From Cantharellus purpuraceus (lineage: Eukaryota; Basidiomycota; Agaricomycetes; Cantharellales; Hydnaceae), in the NCBI GenBank assembly GCA_025174535.1, contig JALBUN010000047.1, forward strand, positions 558,001-622,000: a stretch of DNA of 64,000 bases, given 5' to 3'. The number at the start of each line of letters is the position of its first letter. Within the stretch, counting starts at the first letter, position 1. The notes below the pieces were generated by a model. That model saw only the letters and a list, made by a program, of their open reading frames with translations. It searched no databases and was not told where the DNA came from. Made by a program: the position numbers and the translations under genes. This document shows, piece after piece, positions 48,294-59,516 of this stretch.

Positions 48294-51205
48294 CTAACGT
48301 GGTGCTAATGTTATGATTGGTGCAAGACCCAAAGAAACTTCGGTGACTTTTACAGGCAATACGGTTCCAATAGGCAGTGGCTTTTTTTGATCAAATCCTC
48401 TTAGCAAAGCCCGAACGCCAAGAGAATGAATCATCACAGGAACCTGGCCAGTAGCATTCCTCGTATCAAAACCACAGATAGCCGTGGTCTGGGCCATTAA
48501 ATCGGGGAAGCAGTTATAGTCGGGACCGTCCCTCATCCGGCACTTTTCGATATGTCTGCTAATGCATGAAAGAGCCCAGTGTTTCTCGTACAGCAAGGAC
48601 GCAAAGTGAATAGCCTTCTCTTTATCGAATAGTCGGAACATGACAGGTTTCATGTATTCCGCAGGGAACAAGGGTCCTTCCGTCGTCCGCTTGCTGGCTG
48701 GTAGAAGTTCGTGTTTGATTTGCCAGTGCATCATTAAATCGCCATAACGACGCAGAGGAGACGTAACACGACAATATCCTTCACCTTTGGGTATGCCAAG
48801 TGACCAGTGTTGCAGAGGTTCAATGGTAGGTTCACCAGGCGGTGTATACAAATCGCGTTTTAAACACTCGATCGGGTCCACGTAACCTAGGGGGTTTCGC
48901 ATTGCCAGTATATCTGCCATTTCCTTTTCATCCTGTGCCTGTAATGGTGCACTTGCGCGGCGCAAAGCTGGCAACCCTCTATCCAGACAAAACCGCGAAG
49001 CCGCGCGACAAGCAAGCTTCATGAACTCGGACACAACTCGACGAGCTGTACTGCTGGCCTCATGTGGCTGTTCCACGTAGAAGGTCATCGATGGGTATCC
49101 TTTCCAAAGAATTGGTTCATGGGGGAGGGTAGGGTTGGAAGGTAAGGCTGACTCAACATTGATCTTAGCCGATGGGAATGCAAAGAAAACGATAGGGTTC
49201 TCTTTGGCGGATCGGATGGAAAACTTTTCTGCAAGTTCGAAGAGTTTCCGTATGTCTGAGTGATGGCCTTGCGCTATTGGAGCAACAGGCGATTCTGGCA
49301 ATCGTGTACCCCCAAGAGGATAAGTGCGGACTATGGGTTGTATGCCCAACATGCGGTCCACTTGATCATATTGCAAAATGCAGAAATTGCGAACAGCACC
49401 AGCCCTGACCTTGTAATCCAGAAAGTCACCATCTTCACTTAGTTTAACACTGAATGTCAACACTGGTTGCGACACTTCCTTGGCTGTGGAACCCAAACTG
49501 AATAGAGTCTGCGTTAATGTCGGCGGCAGCATAGGCCATGTGCGATGAGCTGAATACAATGTTGTACCGCTCGTCCGGGCACGCAGATCAAGCACATGTC
49601 CTGGAGGAATGACTGTGGTAGGATCTGCAACATGTATATGGACCCAATAGTTTCCATGTTCATTAGGAACGGGCTCAATCGATATGCCATCGTCAAGCTC
49701 GTGCGCCCCCAAATCGTCCACGACATATACAGGTAGATTGCCAAAGTCATGACGTATAGACTCGTATGGGTCGCTTGAATGAAGTTCCGTCGAGCCATCA
49801 AGGTGTACGTCTACGAGTTTCTTCTTCATGGATGACGACACTGGAGTCCCAGAAGAACCTAGGTTGTCTGTCACGAGCTCGGTTAAAATTTGCGCCTCCT
49901 TCGACTGATTGGGTGGCAACAAATCCAGGCGTAGTTCGGGAGTACGCATGACAACGTCATCCCAAGGGGCCAATACGCCGAGTTCACACAACATGGTATG
50001 AGTTAGCCCTGGGCTTACGATCTCTCTGCTGTATAGACCCAATCTTTTGGCAATATTAGGCAACGCGGTTTCGTACGGGTCTTCCTGGGTGGTACGAGTG
50101 GTTCGTAGAGAGTGTTGGAGATACCGGATGAAAACCAAATCTGTCGATGACCAAGGTTCAAATGATGTTTGGACTTGTGTAGGCGGACCCTGTGGAAATG
50201 TTTTGCGAATTCGACGCGTCTCCGTGATAACACAGCGGGCCTTCTCGAGGAAGGACTGCAGTACAGGATCATGGCTGCGTACCCAATCGTTTACCTGGAT
50301 AATGGTTTGAACGTGAGATATTGGTCGAATTGAAAACCGATGCGTCGTCTTGTGATTCCGAGGGTCGGCAACAAAGTACAGAGGGCGGCTCATCATGTGT
50401 GTGTGGACAGCAAATAATGTCAGAACGGGTGGCGGCTTCCTGACATCCAAATGCCGGGTGGCTTCTGGTGTGGTAATGTCGGTCCAGCGCTCGGGATCCG
50501 GATGTCGCACCGCCTCATAGAGCACGGTAATATCTTTCCCCATAGACAAGAAGTGCCTCTCATGTCGTCTTGCAAAAGTGCGGATCTGCTCCACAACTTT
50601 TAGCCGAGTAACAGTTTCGGCGACGTTGGCAGCTTCGTATGAGGTTCCCGAACGGTATATCAAGTCTTGGGAGACAAAATTCGGAATACTGTATGTGATA
50701 TCTGTCGTTAGGTGCGGCCAGATCTCCCCAGTGTACGTTAATGTCATTGCATGTTGCCGCCCTTCCAGGATCTGTAATCGCAAAATGACTCCAAATGTAA
50801 CAACCTGATTTCTGGGACATGTCAGCAACTTTTCAATAAAATAACTCTGTATATCCACCTGCGTATCTCTACAAAAGTCCCTGGCGGAAAGTCTTCATGC
50901 AGGGATTCGCCGCAAACAAGTTCTACATCGGCCTGCATCTCTTCACGAATGAACCGTGCCTTCTCCATGGAAGGAACAGCATCAGTCGGCTTTGCCACTT
51001 GTGGAATAGTCGACCATAGCTTTACACCATCTCTATGTTTATGGTTGGCATCTCCTGCTGCGCTGGAGTCGATGAGGCGTCGCGTGAAACTCTCCAAGGG
51101 CTCCAACATGTCCACGACGGTGCTTGTCTTCGAGGCGCCTCTGGAACAGAGTCTCGAAGTATATCCACGGATAACAAGGCGACTACATGAGGGTCGATAC
51201 AGCAT
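48294..51205 (-). CDS. DSS1: Mitochondrial RNase II-family (RNB) 3'-5' exoribonuclease, DSS1/cyt-4-like
   Basis: Large exonuclease of about 960 residues in two exons. Exon 1 (51205 to about 50870) starts MLYRPSCSRLVIRGYTSRLC, an Arg/Ser-rich leader suiting mitochondrial import. It is joined across a 47-nt intron (FVEIR|RNQVVTFGVIL) to a single long exon. The RNB catalytic region reads PVYVVDDLGAHELDDGISIE with the clustered acidic residues of the active site, then WVHIHVADPTTVIPPGH, and later YCRVTSPLRRYGDLMMHWQI, the conserved RxxSPxRRYxDL-type motif. An S1-like C-terminus ends VTEVSLGLAPIITLAPR. Mitochondrial relatives (DSS1 in yeast, cyt-4 in Neurospora) degrade and process RNA, in yeast together with SUV3 helicase. 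Divergent from VPS51 with 98 bp between starts. Confidence 0.9.
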
Positions 51206-51303
51206 TCCTCAACAGCTACTGGCCTGTTTATGGAACGCGAAAAAGTGAAGTTAGGTCACGTGATAGCGTGGAGCGTGACGCGTGGCCTGTGACATACAAG
51301 TCC
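51206..51303. promoter_or_regulatory. Very short divergent promoter, RNB nuclease / VPS51
   Basis: Only 98 bp lies between the nuclease start (51205) and the preferred VPS51 start (51304). It contains GGTCACGTGATAGCG (51255-51269), whose CACGTG core is an E-box. Confidence 0.5.
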
Positions 51304-52172
51304 ATGATGTCCGTCCCGTCGACGCCAACGACTCCTGACATGGACCCCACACCAATGCAGCCGAGACGCCCCACTACGGTACCGCCAGCTCTTCCCTCGC
51401 CTCTCCGTCCGACGTCTCCTACACCTTCAAATGGGTCAGGATCCACCCTCTCTGCTGCACTCGGCTCTGGATCTCCTCGACGCGGTCACACACCAAATCC
51501 CCCTGCTACACCTTCTACTGCTGTCCCCGTTGCAGTACCTATGCCAGACTCGACAGAGCGGAGAAAAGCGTCGAAAGCACGGGATTTGTTGCGCAGGCAT
51601 TATGGGATGGCTGTTGGGCCTCCTGCACCGTCGGGCAAGCGAAGCGACCCAATGGATATTGGTACACATATTCATCTCATTCAATGTTTATTCATCCAAC
51701 CATCTTCCATCTAGATTCACCTGCATTTGATGCAAAGACTTACTATGATCAGCTCATCACAACTTCTTCGCTGCCTGCTCTTCTTAAGCGAGAGAACGAG
51801 CTTCTCACACGTACGTGCTCGTGAAACAATCTGGCGTCGGTATAGTCTAAATTTGGCTAGAAATGCGGGAGCTAGATAGTGAACGACAGTCATTGGTGTA
51901 CAACCATCATCATGAACTCATAGCTGCCAGTGACACAATTAACGCCGTATGTAGTGTTGCAGTCGCCATTTCAAGGCAGCTTAGCTTTCTGGTTCGTCCG
52001 ACAGATGAAGACTCGCGCGGAATCCCTTGACACCGATCTTGATAAACTCAAAGTTGCCTTCTCAGAAATTTCACGTCTCAGTGCGCAGGTCACATTTGAA
52101 ATCCGGTCATCAATGTCAACAGATTCCCCCACTATGCCATCTTTACACTCTTCTGAAGGCAGTGAGAGTTAA
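51304..52172 (+). CDS. VPS51: VPS51, GARP/EARP tethering complex subunit
   Basis: Small subunit of the complex that tethers endosome-derived vesicles at the Golgi. The N-terminus is a Pro/Ser/Thr-rich disordered stretch (MMSVPSTPTTPDMDPTPMQP). The VPS51 signature is RRKASKARDLLRRHYGMAVG, then SPAFDAKTYYDQLITTSSLP and ALLKRENELLTEMRELDSER. After short introns, LVYNHHHELIAASDTINAMK and SLDTDLDKLKVAFSEISRLS form the coiled coil. The protein is short (about 240 residues), matching the short yeast type rather than the long animal type. Two adjacent ATG codons at 51304 and 51307 are equally good starts; an upstream in-frame extension to 51187 overlaps the divergent gene and is less likely. Confidence 0.88.
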
Positions 52173-54132
52173 CATTCCTCTTAGTATGTAGCATCACGAT
52201 TTCCAAAGTCGGTCACCCAGCTCTTTGGATAAAGCTTGTAGAGACAGGGACATATCATTAAGAATTGCTTTACACTCATGCTGGTCCATTTATCTGCCTC
52301 GCAGGTGAACCGTAATAAGTAATATAATTCAAGACCCTAGCAATCGGGAGCCGTCCCAAGGCTAATGGTGGTCGCTTCATGTCGTGTTCAGTACCTCACC
52401 TATCTTATTCCTTGGGGCCGCAAGTACGAGACAATGAAGCAATATTTGAGCCATGGCTTCTCGACTATAAGACCAAAAAACTTCGCATGCTGATATACAT
52501 GATGATGCATAATGATCATTTTTCTGGGGGCCCCCAAACGGTCTCGACTGGGCTCTCGAATCACATATGCTGAGAACTTAGATTCCAGGCAAGGACAATG
52601 TTTTTGCTATTACTTGTATCGGTCCGACATCAAGGAGAAAAGGTATACAAGATGTCATGGAATTCTTGTAAGGCCCTGCCACCTACCAGTGCATCCTGCC
52701 CGCGTCTAACGCATGCAGGCTGTTCTGATATCTATTACGTTACAGGGTTAACAGCCTCGTGATTCTCACATGATCCATCGCCACTCACCTTGTGATCCTG
52801 AAGTTAGCATCTAATGCATGTCCTGAAACTTCCTCTAATTCTGTTGCGCTCCCTGGAGTGGCTTCATAATATCCTCCGTATAATCGCTTCGGACGTATTT
52901 ACTCTCCACAGCAACGGTTTACATCTACTTTCCCATGCTAGTAAGATGCAAATACGCCTAACTGCATTATGCCATTCGACTGTTCTCCCTCGCGCTAGCT
53001 TTCCCTTCTAAGTTCCCTCTCTGATAGTATATATATCAAGTAATATCCTTTTCGCAGAATGCTTGTCCACAGCAGAGCTTTCAACTACAATTTCTCTCCT
53101 GTCAGCAACTCAATTGTATCGCCTTGACTTCACGCCTCACCGTATGCAACCAATCTGTAGTATGACTGCGCAGATGCTTTCGGTGCAGGCGGTTCCGACG
53201 CTAAAGGTGATCCACGTCTTTAGACGGACTAGGCATCGAGAACAGCCCCAAGGAATCTAGATATGCTAGGCCTAGCTTTTTTTCAAACATTTTGAGTCAT
53301 GCAATGATCTGTCCTATAATAATCTTTCGTTCGCCGCGTGGATAGATGGATATGGCGGTCCCTACAAATCGGCTAGTCCGATATTCGGTGGGCCCCCGTC
53401 AAGTTCGCTGAGGGATAGCTGTTCTTACCTGAATTTGTTGAATTTCCGGTGCGTTCGAACTCCAAATAAGCACTTGGTCAATCTGTCAAAATCTTAATTA
53501 GTACTATCTAGGACTAGGGTGTCCGGCGCCAGTCACCTACATAGCATCATTCGGCTTCAAAGAGAAAGGCATGACTGGCGGTGCGGGACGAAGGCACCGC
53601 TATCTAGCCATTGGGAGATCCGTCCAACCATCAGCCCTGTACTCATGCCTTAGGAGCGGATGTGGACGAAAAAAAAAAAAAAATTAGTATATATAGTCAT
53701 TTTTGTGGGCGGAACACGAATGGTCACACGCATAACGATATGTAACAATGATAATGACGACTATGGGGGATTGTGGCAGCTGTGGGATATCTGTGGGACC
53801 ATTAGGGTTATGGGTCCATGGACCGATCTCCCTATGCTATGAATGCCATGCACAGCCATATGTTTTCTCACATTGCGACAGAGTCTCCAAGCAGCTCTCG
53901 GCTTTCCATGTGACATCCGCAGTCCTTTGATCATGATCCTTCTATCTGCTATAGCACGTACTGGCGATGTACAATTCTGCTATAGTCGATCTAGTGTACT
54001 TGCTTGCTATGATCCGGGGCACAGTTCACGATGCTGTTGCACTCTAACGCGCAAGCATTGCAATCTCTACAGATTCATCACTGGTATATATAATGTCTCG
54101 TCTGCTATCGTCGCTCAAGTCACGTTGCTCTG
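52173..54132. other. Gene-poor intergenic region
   Basis: About 2 kb with no supportable gene. Open frames (52379-52709, 52814-53011, 53063-53260, 53660-54133) are short and without motifs. A poly-A run of about 15 occurs near 53670. The change to gene-poor sequence coincides with the end of the housekeeping block. Confidence 0.5.
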
Positions 54133-55286
54133 ATGTCTTTTCCATCTCTCGTTGGCGGCACTGTGACCAAGGAGGATCTGGTACCCTCCATCGTGTTTGC
54201 CGTTCTCTACGGCTCTCTCATACCCTTAGCGGCACTCCGCTTTCTAAGAAAGAGCTCAAGAACAACACTGTTGATCGATCCTGTTCTATTCTCTATAGAG
54301 AGGTGCGTCACCAAGAAATTAGACTCATTAAAGAATGACCTCATATCGTTTGACTTCATTATAGGGTCGTGGTGTTCTCCCTACGCGCCGTACAAGCAAA
54401 AAGTGAGGCAAAGACAAAGTCCCATGGCCTGACCACATACGAACAGCTTACCATAGGTATGCGGTCCCATACTTGGATCGTGATAGACATGATCTCCTGA
54501 ATGAGTCCCAGGCGTGGGTTACATCAGCATAGCCAATTGTCTTGTCAGATTCTTACGAGTTCTTCTGATCAACACAACTCGGCCTGACCCCAATGACGAG
54601 TCTCCAAATGCGAAGGCCTTTGACCAGCCACGAAAACGCTTCTGGTACAGGCGCATGACCGGTTACTTGAATCTCGCATTCCTTTCGGCTGTCATCCCGG
54701 GTACCATAGCTGGTACACAGTACGCCCAAGCCATTGGCCACCCTGCGACTGCGATGAGAGTTATGAGGTTACGGTTTGTGTTCTATACCGTCCATGCGAA
54801 AGGTCGATAACACCGGTGCTATCTTTCAGGTATGCGAGCACTGGTGTAGCACTTTTTTTGACGGCAACGATTGGAATCATATCTCTCATCGCATCTCGGG
54901 AAATGCAGAGAGTGTCCCAGCGGATGTCTACATCTATCCTTGTTGTAATCTGCTGTCTCCTTGTGAGGTGTCAAGGTTTCCACCTCACAAATCTCACCAT
55001 CTTTAACACACTTTTCTAGTCAACAGTGTCAGTGTATCGCTTGGTGGTAATGCATAATACGGTGGATTCTCTGGTCTCGCGTGGCCCTGGCTCTCTCTCT
55101 TCTCCCGAAGCGAAGACATGGTTTTATGTCCTTCACATGGCGCCAGAGTGGCTAGCAGTTTTTATTCTGCTCGGTGTCAATAGTCGCAAGATCTTCGACA
55201 CTGGTCCACTTGGCGACTGGAGATGGAACGACCCTGTAAGGCAGGAGGTAGAACAAAAGACGATGGAAGCCGTTAAGGATTCCTGA
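54133..55286 (+). CDS. Seven-helix fungal membrane protein, unknown function
   Basis: Membrane protein of about 300 residues in several exons. It starts MSFPSLVGGTVTKEDLVPSI, then helices VFAVLYGSLIPLAALRFL, VVVFSLRAVQAK, GYISIANCLVRFLRVLLI, MTGYLNLAFLSAVIPGTIAG, RYASTGVALFLTATIGIISL and STSILVVICCLL. A conserved-looking loop VSVYRLVVMH precedes WFYVLHMAPEWLAVFILLG, and it ends with a hydrophilic tail (DWRWNDPVRQEVEQKTMEA). The layout and the VYR...APEW pattern resemble fungal seven-helix families such as RTA1-like or DUF7702 proteins; I cannot assign which. It is isolated between gene-poor DNA and repeats. Confidence 0.75.
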
Positions 55287-55834
55287 ATGAGGCATACTGC
55301 TCCTCCATTCGTTAGTTAGTGTAATGTAAAAGAGGACTTTTATATATTATGGTGTGGGTACAGTCGCCTGGTCTTCAATGTTCATGAAGTTACTATGCAG
55401 CTGCGGTGATCACTGGTACTCGACACGGTGTCCTGGCTGTAAAAGACACAAGTTTTCCATGCGCAGACGCGTGTAGGAGATTCACTATGCCATTAGCCAT
55501 AACAGACTATTTCGTTTGAGGGAATTAGCAAGCAGGGTTTGGTCCGAGGCGGTCGGGGGTCATTGTCAAGTCCCCCTGGTTTCTTGTATTGCGTACCTTG
55601 TCAGCACGGCCACCGCCCGACGAGTGGGCCATTGGACTTCTCCGGATTTTGTGCAACATTCAGTCGAGTTTGAGATCTAGACAATCAGTTAGAGAGGTAT
55701 GCCTTCAAATAGCACTAGCACCTTTAGCCGCATAAGAAAAGAAAAACGTCCATGATGCTGGGCCTTCTATCTGTGGCAGTGACTGGTCCAGGTGTAATGT
55801 TGATCTAAATAGGCATCAGGGAGCCGGAATTTTC
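55287..55834. other. Intergenic region before repeat complex
   Basis: About 550 bp without open frames of note; contains the 3' flank of the membrane protein gene. Confidence 0.4.
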
Positions 55835-57022
55835 AACTGATGGTGGTTGGGGACCAATCTAAGACAGTGGGTTTTCACCCACTCTTGTTATGCACTAGGT
55901 CCGATTGGGGGTCAGAACCTGGATCGTAGTTTGGAGTCGGAGTCGGAGTCGGAGTGGGGATCGGGGTGCGTTGTGAGGGGGTTGGAATGGACTTGGCTTC
56001 AGCTTATGTGCTGCACCCTCACTAATACCTGTGTCCAAGGTTTCAGAGATGGAGTACAACTTAGATAGTTCAGATTTGACTTTAGGAGCTAGGTGTGATT
56101 ATTTGAACTGGGGAATGAAGTCCCCAGTAGTACAACTTAAATACATTTTTTGAAATGTAATAATAATTACTCTGGTGATGGGTCTCTGTGGCTGGTGGCC
56201 TTACATGAATATGTCTGAGTCCAATGGGGATGGATGTCCAGGTTCCTATGGTGACGCTGATGCATCAATCAGAACCAGATGTTATGACTATATTCATTAA
56301 AGCCCAGATCCCCATCCAATCCACTCAGATCCCCACACACATGAAATCTATACTTCATTTGGAAACCATCACATCTCCATTTAGTCTGTCCAATCATCAC
56401 TGTTGACCTCACTCATCCACCTCCAGTTCTGATTGATGCATCAGCATCACCATATGTTATGACTATATTCATTAACACCCAGATCTCCATCTGATCCCCT
56501 CAGATCCCCATGTACATGAAATCTATACTCCATTTGGAAACCATCACATCTCCATTTTAGTCTGTCTGATCATCACTGTTGACCTCACTTATCTGCCTCC
56601 AGTTCTGATTGATGTATTAGTATTACCATAGGGACCCAGACATCCATCCCTGTTGGATTTGGACATACTCATGTAAGGCCATTGGCCTCAGAGACCCATC
56701 ACTGGAGTAACTAGATTTCAAACATGTATTTAAGTTATACTACTGGGGGCTTCATTCCCCAGTTTGAATGTCAAATCATGCCTAGCTCCTAAGTCTGATC
56801 TGAACTATCTAAGTCATACTCCATCTCTGAAATATCAGACACAGGTGTTAGTGAGGGCACAGCACATAAGCTGAAGCCAAGTCTGTTCCAATTCCCACTC
56901 TGACTCCAACCCTGACTCTGACACAAGTTCTGACCCCCAACTGGACCTAGTGTGTAACAGTATATTTGAACTGCTGTACTCACTTCTACCCCAATACCAT
57001 GATCCACCACCAATTCTGAACA
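55835..57022. repeat. Large imperfect inverted repeat (arms 55835-56280 and 56599-57022)
   Basis: The left arm read in reverse matches the right arm through many blocks. Examples are CCCAGTTCAAAT / ATTTGAACTGGG, GCTTCAGCTTATGTGCT against AGCACATAAGCTGAAGC, and CATCCATCCC against GGGATGGATG. The arms are diverged by scattered substitutions and small indels. The right arm runs straight into a gag remnant, so the arms are probably the leader of a degenerate retroelement present in both orientations. Confidence 0.75.
56281..56630. repeat. Tandem 175-bp repeat, two copies inside the inverted repeat
   Basis: Copies at 56281-56455 and 56456 to about 56630 both start GTTATGACTATATTCATTAA and share ATGAAATCTATACT and TTTGGAAACCATCACATC. 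They fill the loop between the inverted arms and overlap the start of the right arm. Confidence 0.85.
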
Positions 57023-57038
57023 TGCACAAACTGTTGAG

Positions 57039-57412
57039 GTGCCCACTCCCAGCATTGACACCATCCCCAAGGTTGTCGAAGAACTGACGGGCTGCATGGA
57101 GGCTGTCAACGAAGAGGACAATACTCCACCCTCCCCAAATCTGGCACAAGCCATCTCCCTGCTTGCCAGCAGCATCCGTACCCCACAAGCTCCTAAGTCC
57201 CAGACCAAGGTCCAGGAACCCAACCCTTTTGACAGCTCCAATCTGTGCAAACTCCAACTGTTCTTGGTGCAATGCTGGTTGAATTTCCACAACCACCCTG
57301 ATGCATTCACATCTGATCAGGTGAAGGTCACCTTTGCCATGTCCTACTCAAGGGCACCACACTGGACTACTTTGAGCCAGCACTCATGGATGACTCTGAA
57401 GACCTGATATGG
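57039..57412 (+). pseudogene. Ty3/Gypsy gag remnant, frameshifted
   Basis: The translated segment NPFDSSNLCKLQLFLVQCWL and FHNHPDAFTSDQVKVTFAMS matches the capsid-like pattern of basidiomycete Ty3/Gypsy gag (PDPFDG...KLRxFLVQCxLNF). Near 57345 the frame shifts: the expected continuation (LDYFEPALMDDSEDL) is in another frame and soon ends. No zinc knuckle or pol follows, so this is a truncated, dead copy unrelated in sequence to the gag at 59517. Confidence 0.75.
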
Positions 57413-57617
57413 TCAGAAGACCATCAACTCCACCTCTGTCACCTCCAAACTCCATTATTATTCTCCTTATAAGTAGTTTCTTCTTATGGGTTACAACAAA
57501 CCTTCTTCTTCTTTCATATTGCTTAGTACTAGTTTGGACTTGAGTCTGAACTCTGAACTCCTTTCTGTGTTGCACTCCATATCTGTCTTATTGTCTTATC
57601 ACTTTTAGTTTATCATT

Positions 57618-57795
57618 GTTATGACTACATTCATTAACACCCAGATCCCCATCCAATCCACTCAGATCCCCATGCATATGAAATCTATACTCCATTTGGA
57701 AACCATCACATCTCCATTTACCTGTCCGATTGTCACCGCTGAATCTCGCCCATCCGTCTCTGGTTCTGATTGATGCATCAGCATCAGCATAGGAA
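57618..57795. repeat. Third, dispersed copy of the 175-bp repeat
   Basis: Starts GTTATGACTACATTCATTAA and shares ATGAAATCTATACTCCATTT and GGAAACCATCACATCTCCAT with the tandem pair 1 kb upstream, ending in TCTGATTGATGCATCAGCAT. It follows the gag remnant, so the same repeat lies on both sides of it. Confidence 0.85.
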
Positions 57796-58285
57796 CCCGG
57801 ACATCCTGTATGGGAACTGGTTTTCCCTTAAAAAGATCTTGTTTAAAGTCCCGAAACTGTACAATTCCGCTTGATGGCCTTAAAATATCAGCATATATCT
57901 GCTGCTTTCTCTTGATTCAGGGCCATTCAAATATTCTCTATTTTTTCATATTTTTTTGGGAATTTTCCATGCAGAAATGAGTCTACAAACTTATTGTTCT
58001 GCTGGGCGAAGTTTTGGGACCCACATGGACCCACAAACCTTCGCAGATGTCAGCAGCCTCAAAGTCAGCCGGAGTCACCCGGACAACTGACTCATTTTCG
58101 ATCACATGACTCATTTCAATCTCCGACTCAATCTGGTCACCACTGCCAGTAAATGCTCAATATCTTCGCAACCACTGCACCTCCTGACTCCATTTTCAGT
58201 GAAGAGTTCAATAGAAGCCATGCCTACCCATAGCTGTGCTAATCAGCCTGGGAAACGAAGTATTGACCAAGTTATTTGAGTAATG

Positions 58286-58405
58286 GTGACTCATGCAATG
58301 ACTCCTGCCATGACTCATACCATGACTCCTGTGATTACTCATACTATGACTCCTGCTCTGAGTCACACTATGACTCCATCCATGACTCATGCCCTGAGTC
58401 AGAGC
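58286..58405 (+). repeat. 12-bp-period array of TGACTCA-like motifs
   Basis: Ten consecutive 12-bp units, most of the form ATGACTC(A/C)TGCC. They contain TGACTCA or its reverse TGAGTCA (58286, 58310, 58358, 58382, 58394) alternating with TGACTCC. Two more TGACTCA sites lie upstream at about 58087 and 58107. The heptamer is the binding site of Gcn4/AP-1-type bZIP factors. It lies about 130 bp before a TATA box, in the likely U3 promoter part of the retrotransposon LTR. Confidence 0.8.
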
Positions 58406-58532
58406 AAATCCAAGCAGCTCATTGGCTAGGAAACTTCCACCCCCTTCTCACATATTCCACTAGCTTCCAGTAGTTTCCATCTATTAATAGGTAGAAGTTT
58501 CCAGTAGTATTAGTCAGCTCCTGTAAATACAA

Positions 58533-58539
58533 TATAAAA
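58533..58539 (+). promoter_or_regulatory. TATA box, probable retrotransposon LTR promoter
   Basis: TATAAAA followed by GGAGCCC, roughly 130 bp downstream of the TGACTCA array and 980 bp upstream of gag. Position suits the U3/R boundary of a 5' LTR. Confidence 0.5.
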
Positions 58540-59291
58540 GGAGCCCATTCTGCCTCTGAAATAAATAACCATTTCTACCCCATCATTTGCACATCAGTGT
58601 GACTAGAGTGACATACAGTGTCATCCTCTATATCTCAGTAACTGTTGATTGTCCAGTTCAAGGGTCACTTACAGTTGTGTAACTGTATTCGATTGCACTC
58701 GAAGTAGTGATTGTCCTGCTTTGGGCGTGAGTGTAGTATCTACCTTGCGTGACTACGAATCTACAGGGTGAGATTGTCTGTTGATAGTCCTGCCATTAGT
58801 GCTCTTGTTTAAGTTACTAGTGTGTACTGCCTTTGCAGAGCATTAGAAGCTTGAACTTGTGTGAAGCAGTTGCTAGACTACTTCACACATTGCTGTTACC
58901 CGCTTCAGAGTGTCACTGGTTGGACGGTTGGATTCATCCACCTACTTCCTCTAGCCTCTAAGTGCATTCCCCTCTTTTTGGAATATCTGGACCCCTAAGC
59001 ATCCGTGAACTCTAGACTCTGGAAGTCTTATTCATTCCCTACTGCTAAGAAACGTATTACCTTCCTGCGTATCGTCTGCATTGACCTGTCAGGGTTCAAA
59101 TAAGTCATATTCTATTTTTAGTATTTTCTCTTGACACCCCTATCAGCGCAGCCTGTCAGGGTGCGTCTCCCCTATTTCATTGCCCCTATCACTTCCCCTA
59201 TCTTTCCTCCCCTATCTTGGTTCTCCTATCCGTCTCCATCATTTAGTATAAAGACTCGCCTTGGTGCAGTGTGATCCCCTCAGCTTGATCT

Positions 59292-59372
59292 CTGAGGATA
59301 TCCGCTGTACCAGGTAAGTCCCATGTATTTATCAGAAACAGCTGTATAGACTGAGGATATCCGCTGTACCAG
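59292..59372 (+). repeat. 22-bp direct repeat in the retroelement leader
   Basis: The 22-mer that begins CTGAGGATATCCGCTGTACC occurs at 59292-59313 and again at 59351-59372. The first copy is followed directly by an intron-like GTAAGT, and TTATCAG lies 20 bp further on. Confidence 0.8.
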
Positions 59373-59516
59373 CTGGCATTATTTCTTATCGGCTCTCACT
59401 TATTGAGTATCTTGTTGTTGTGGCCTCGTCATCAGCATCGCCCTCACAGAAGATCAAGCTCATAAGACGACCCCACACCTCATAACACTTTCCCTATTAA
59501 CTACTTCACCGATACC

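Noticed and set aside
51187..51303. N-terminal extension of VPS51 to 51187
   Set aside because: It would overlap the start of the divergent nuclease gene, and the added residues do not resemble the family; ATG at 51304 fits better.
55840..57310. Open frames on both strands in the inverted repeat (for example 55847-56068 and 56789-57310)
   Set aside because: They arise from repeat arms read in either direction; the only protein-like signal is the gag remnant on the + strand.
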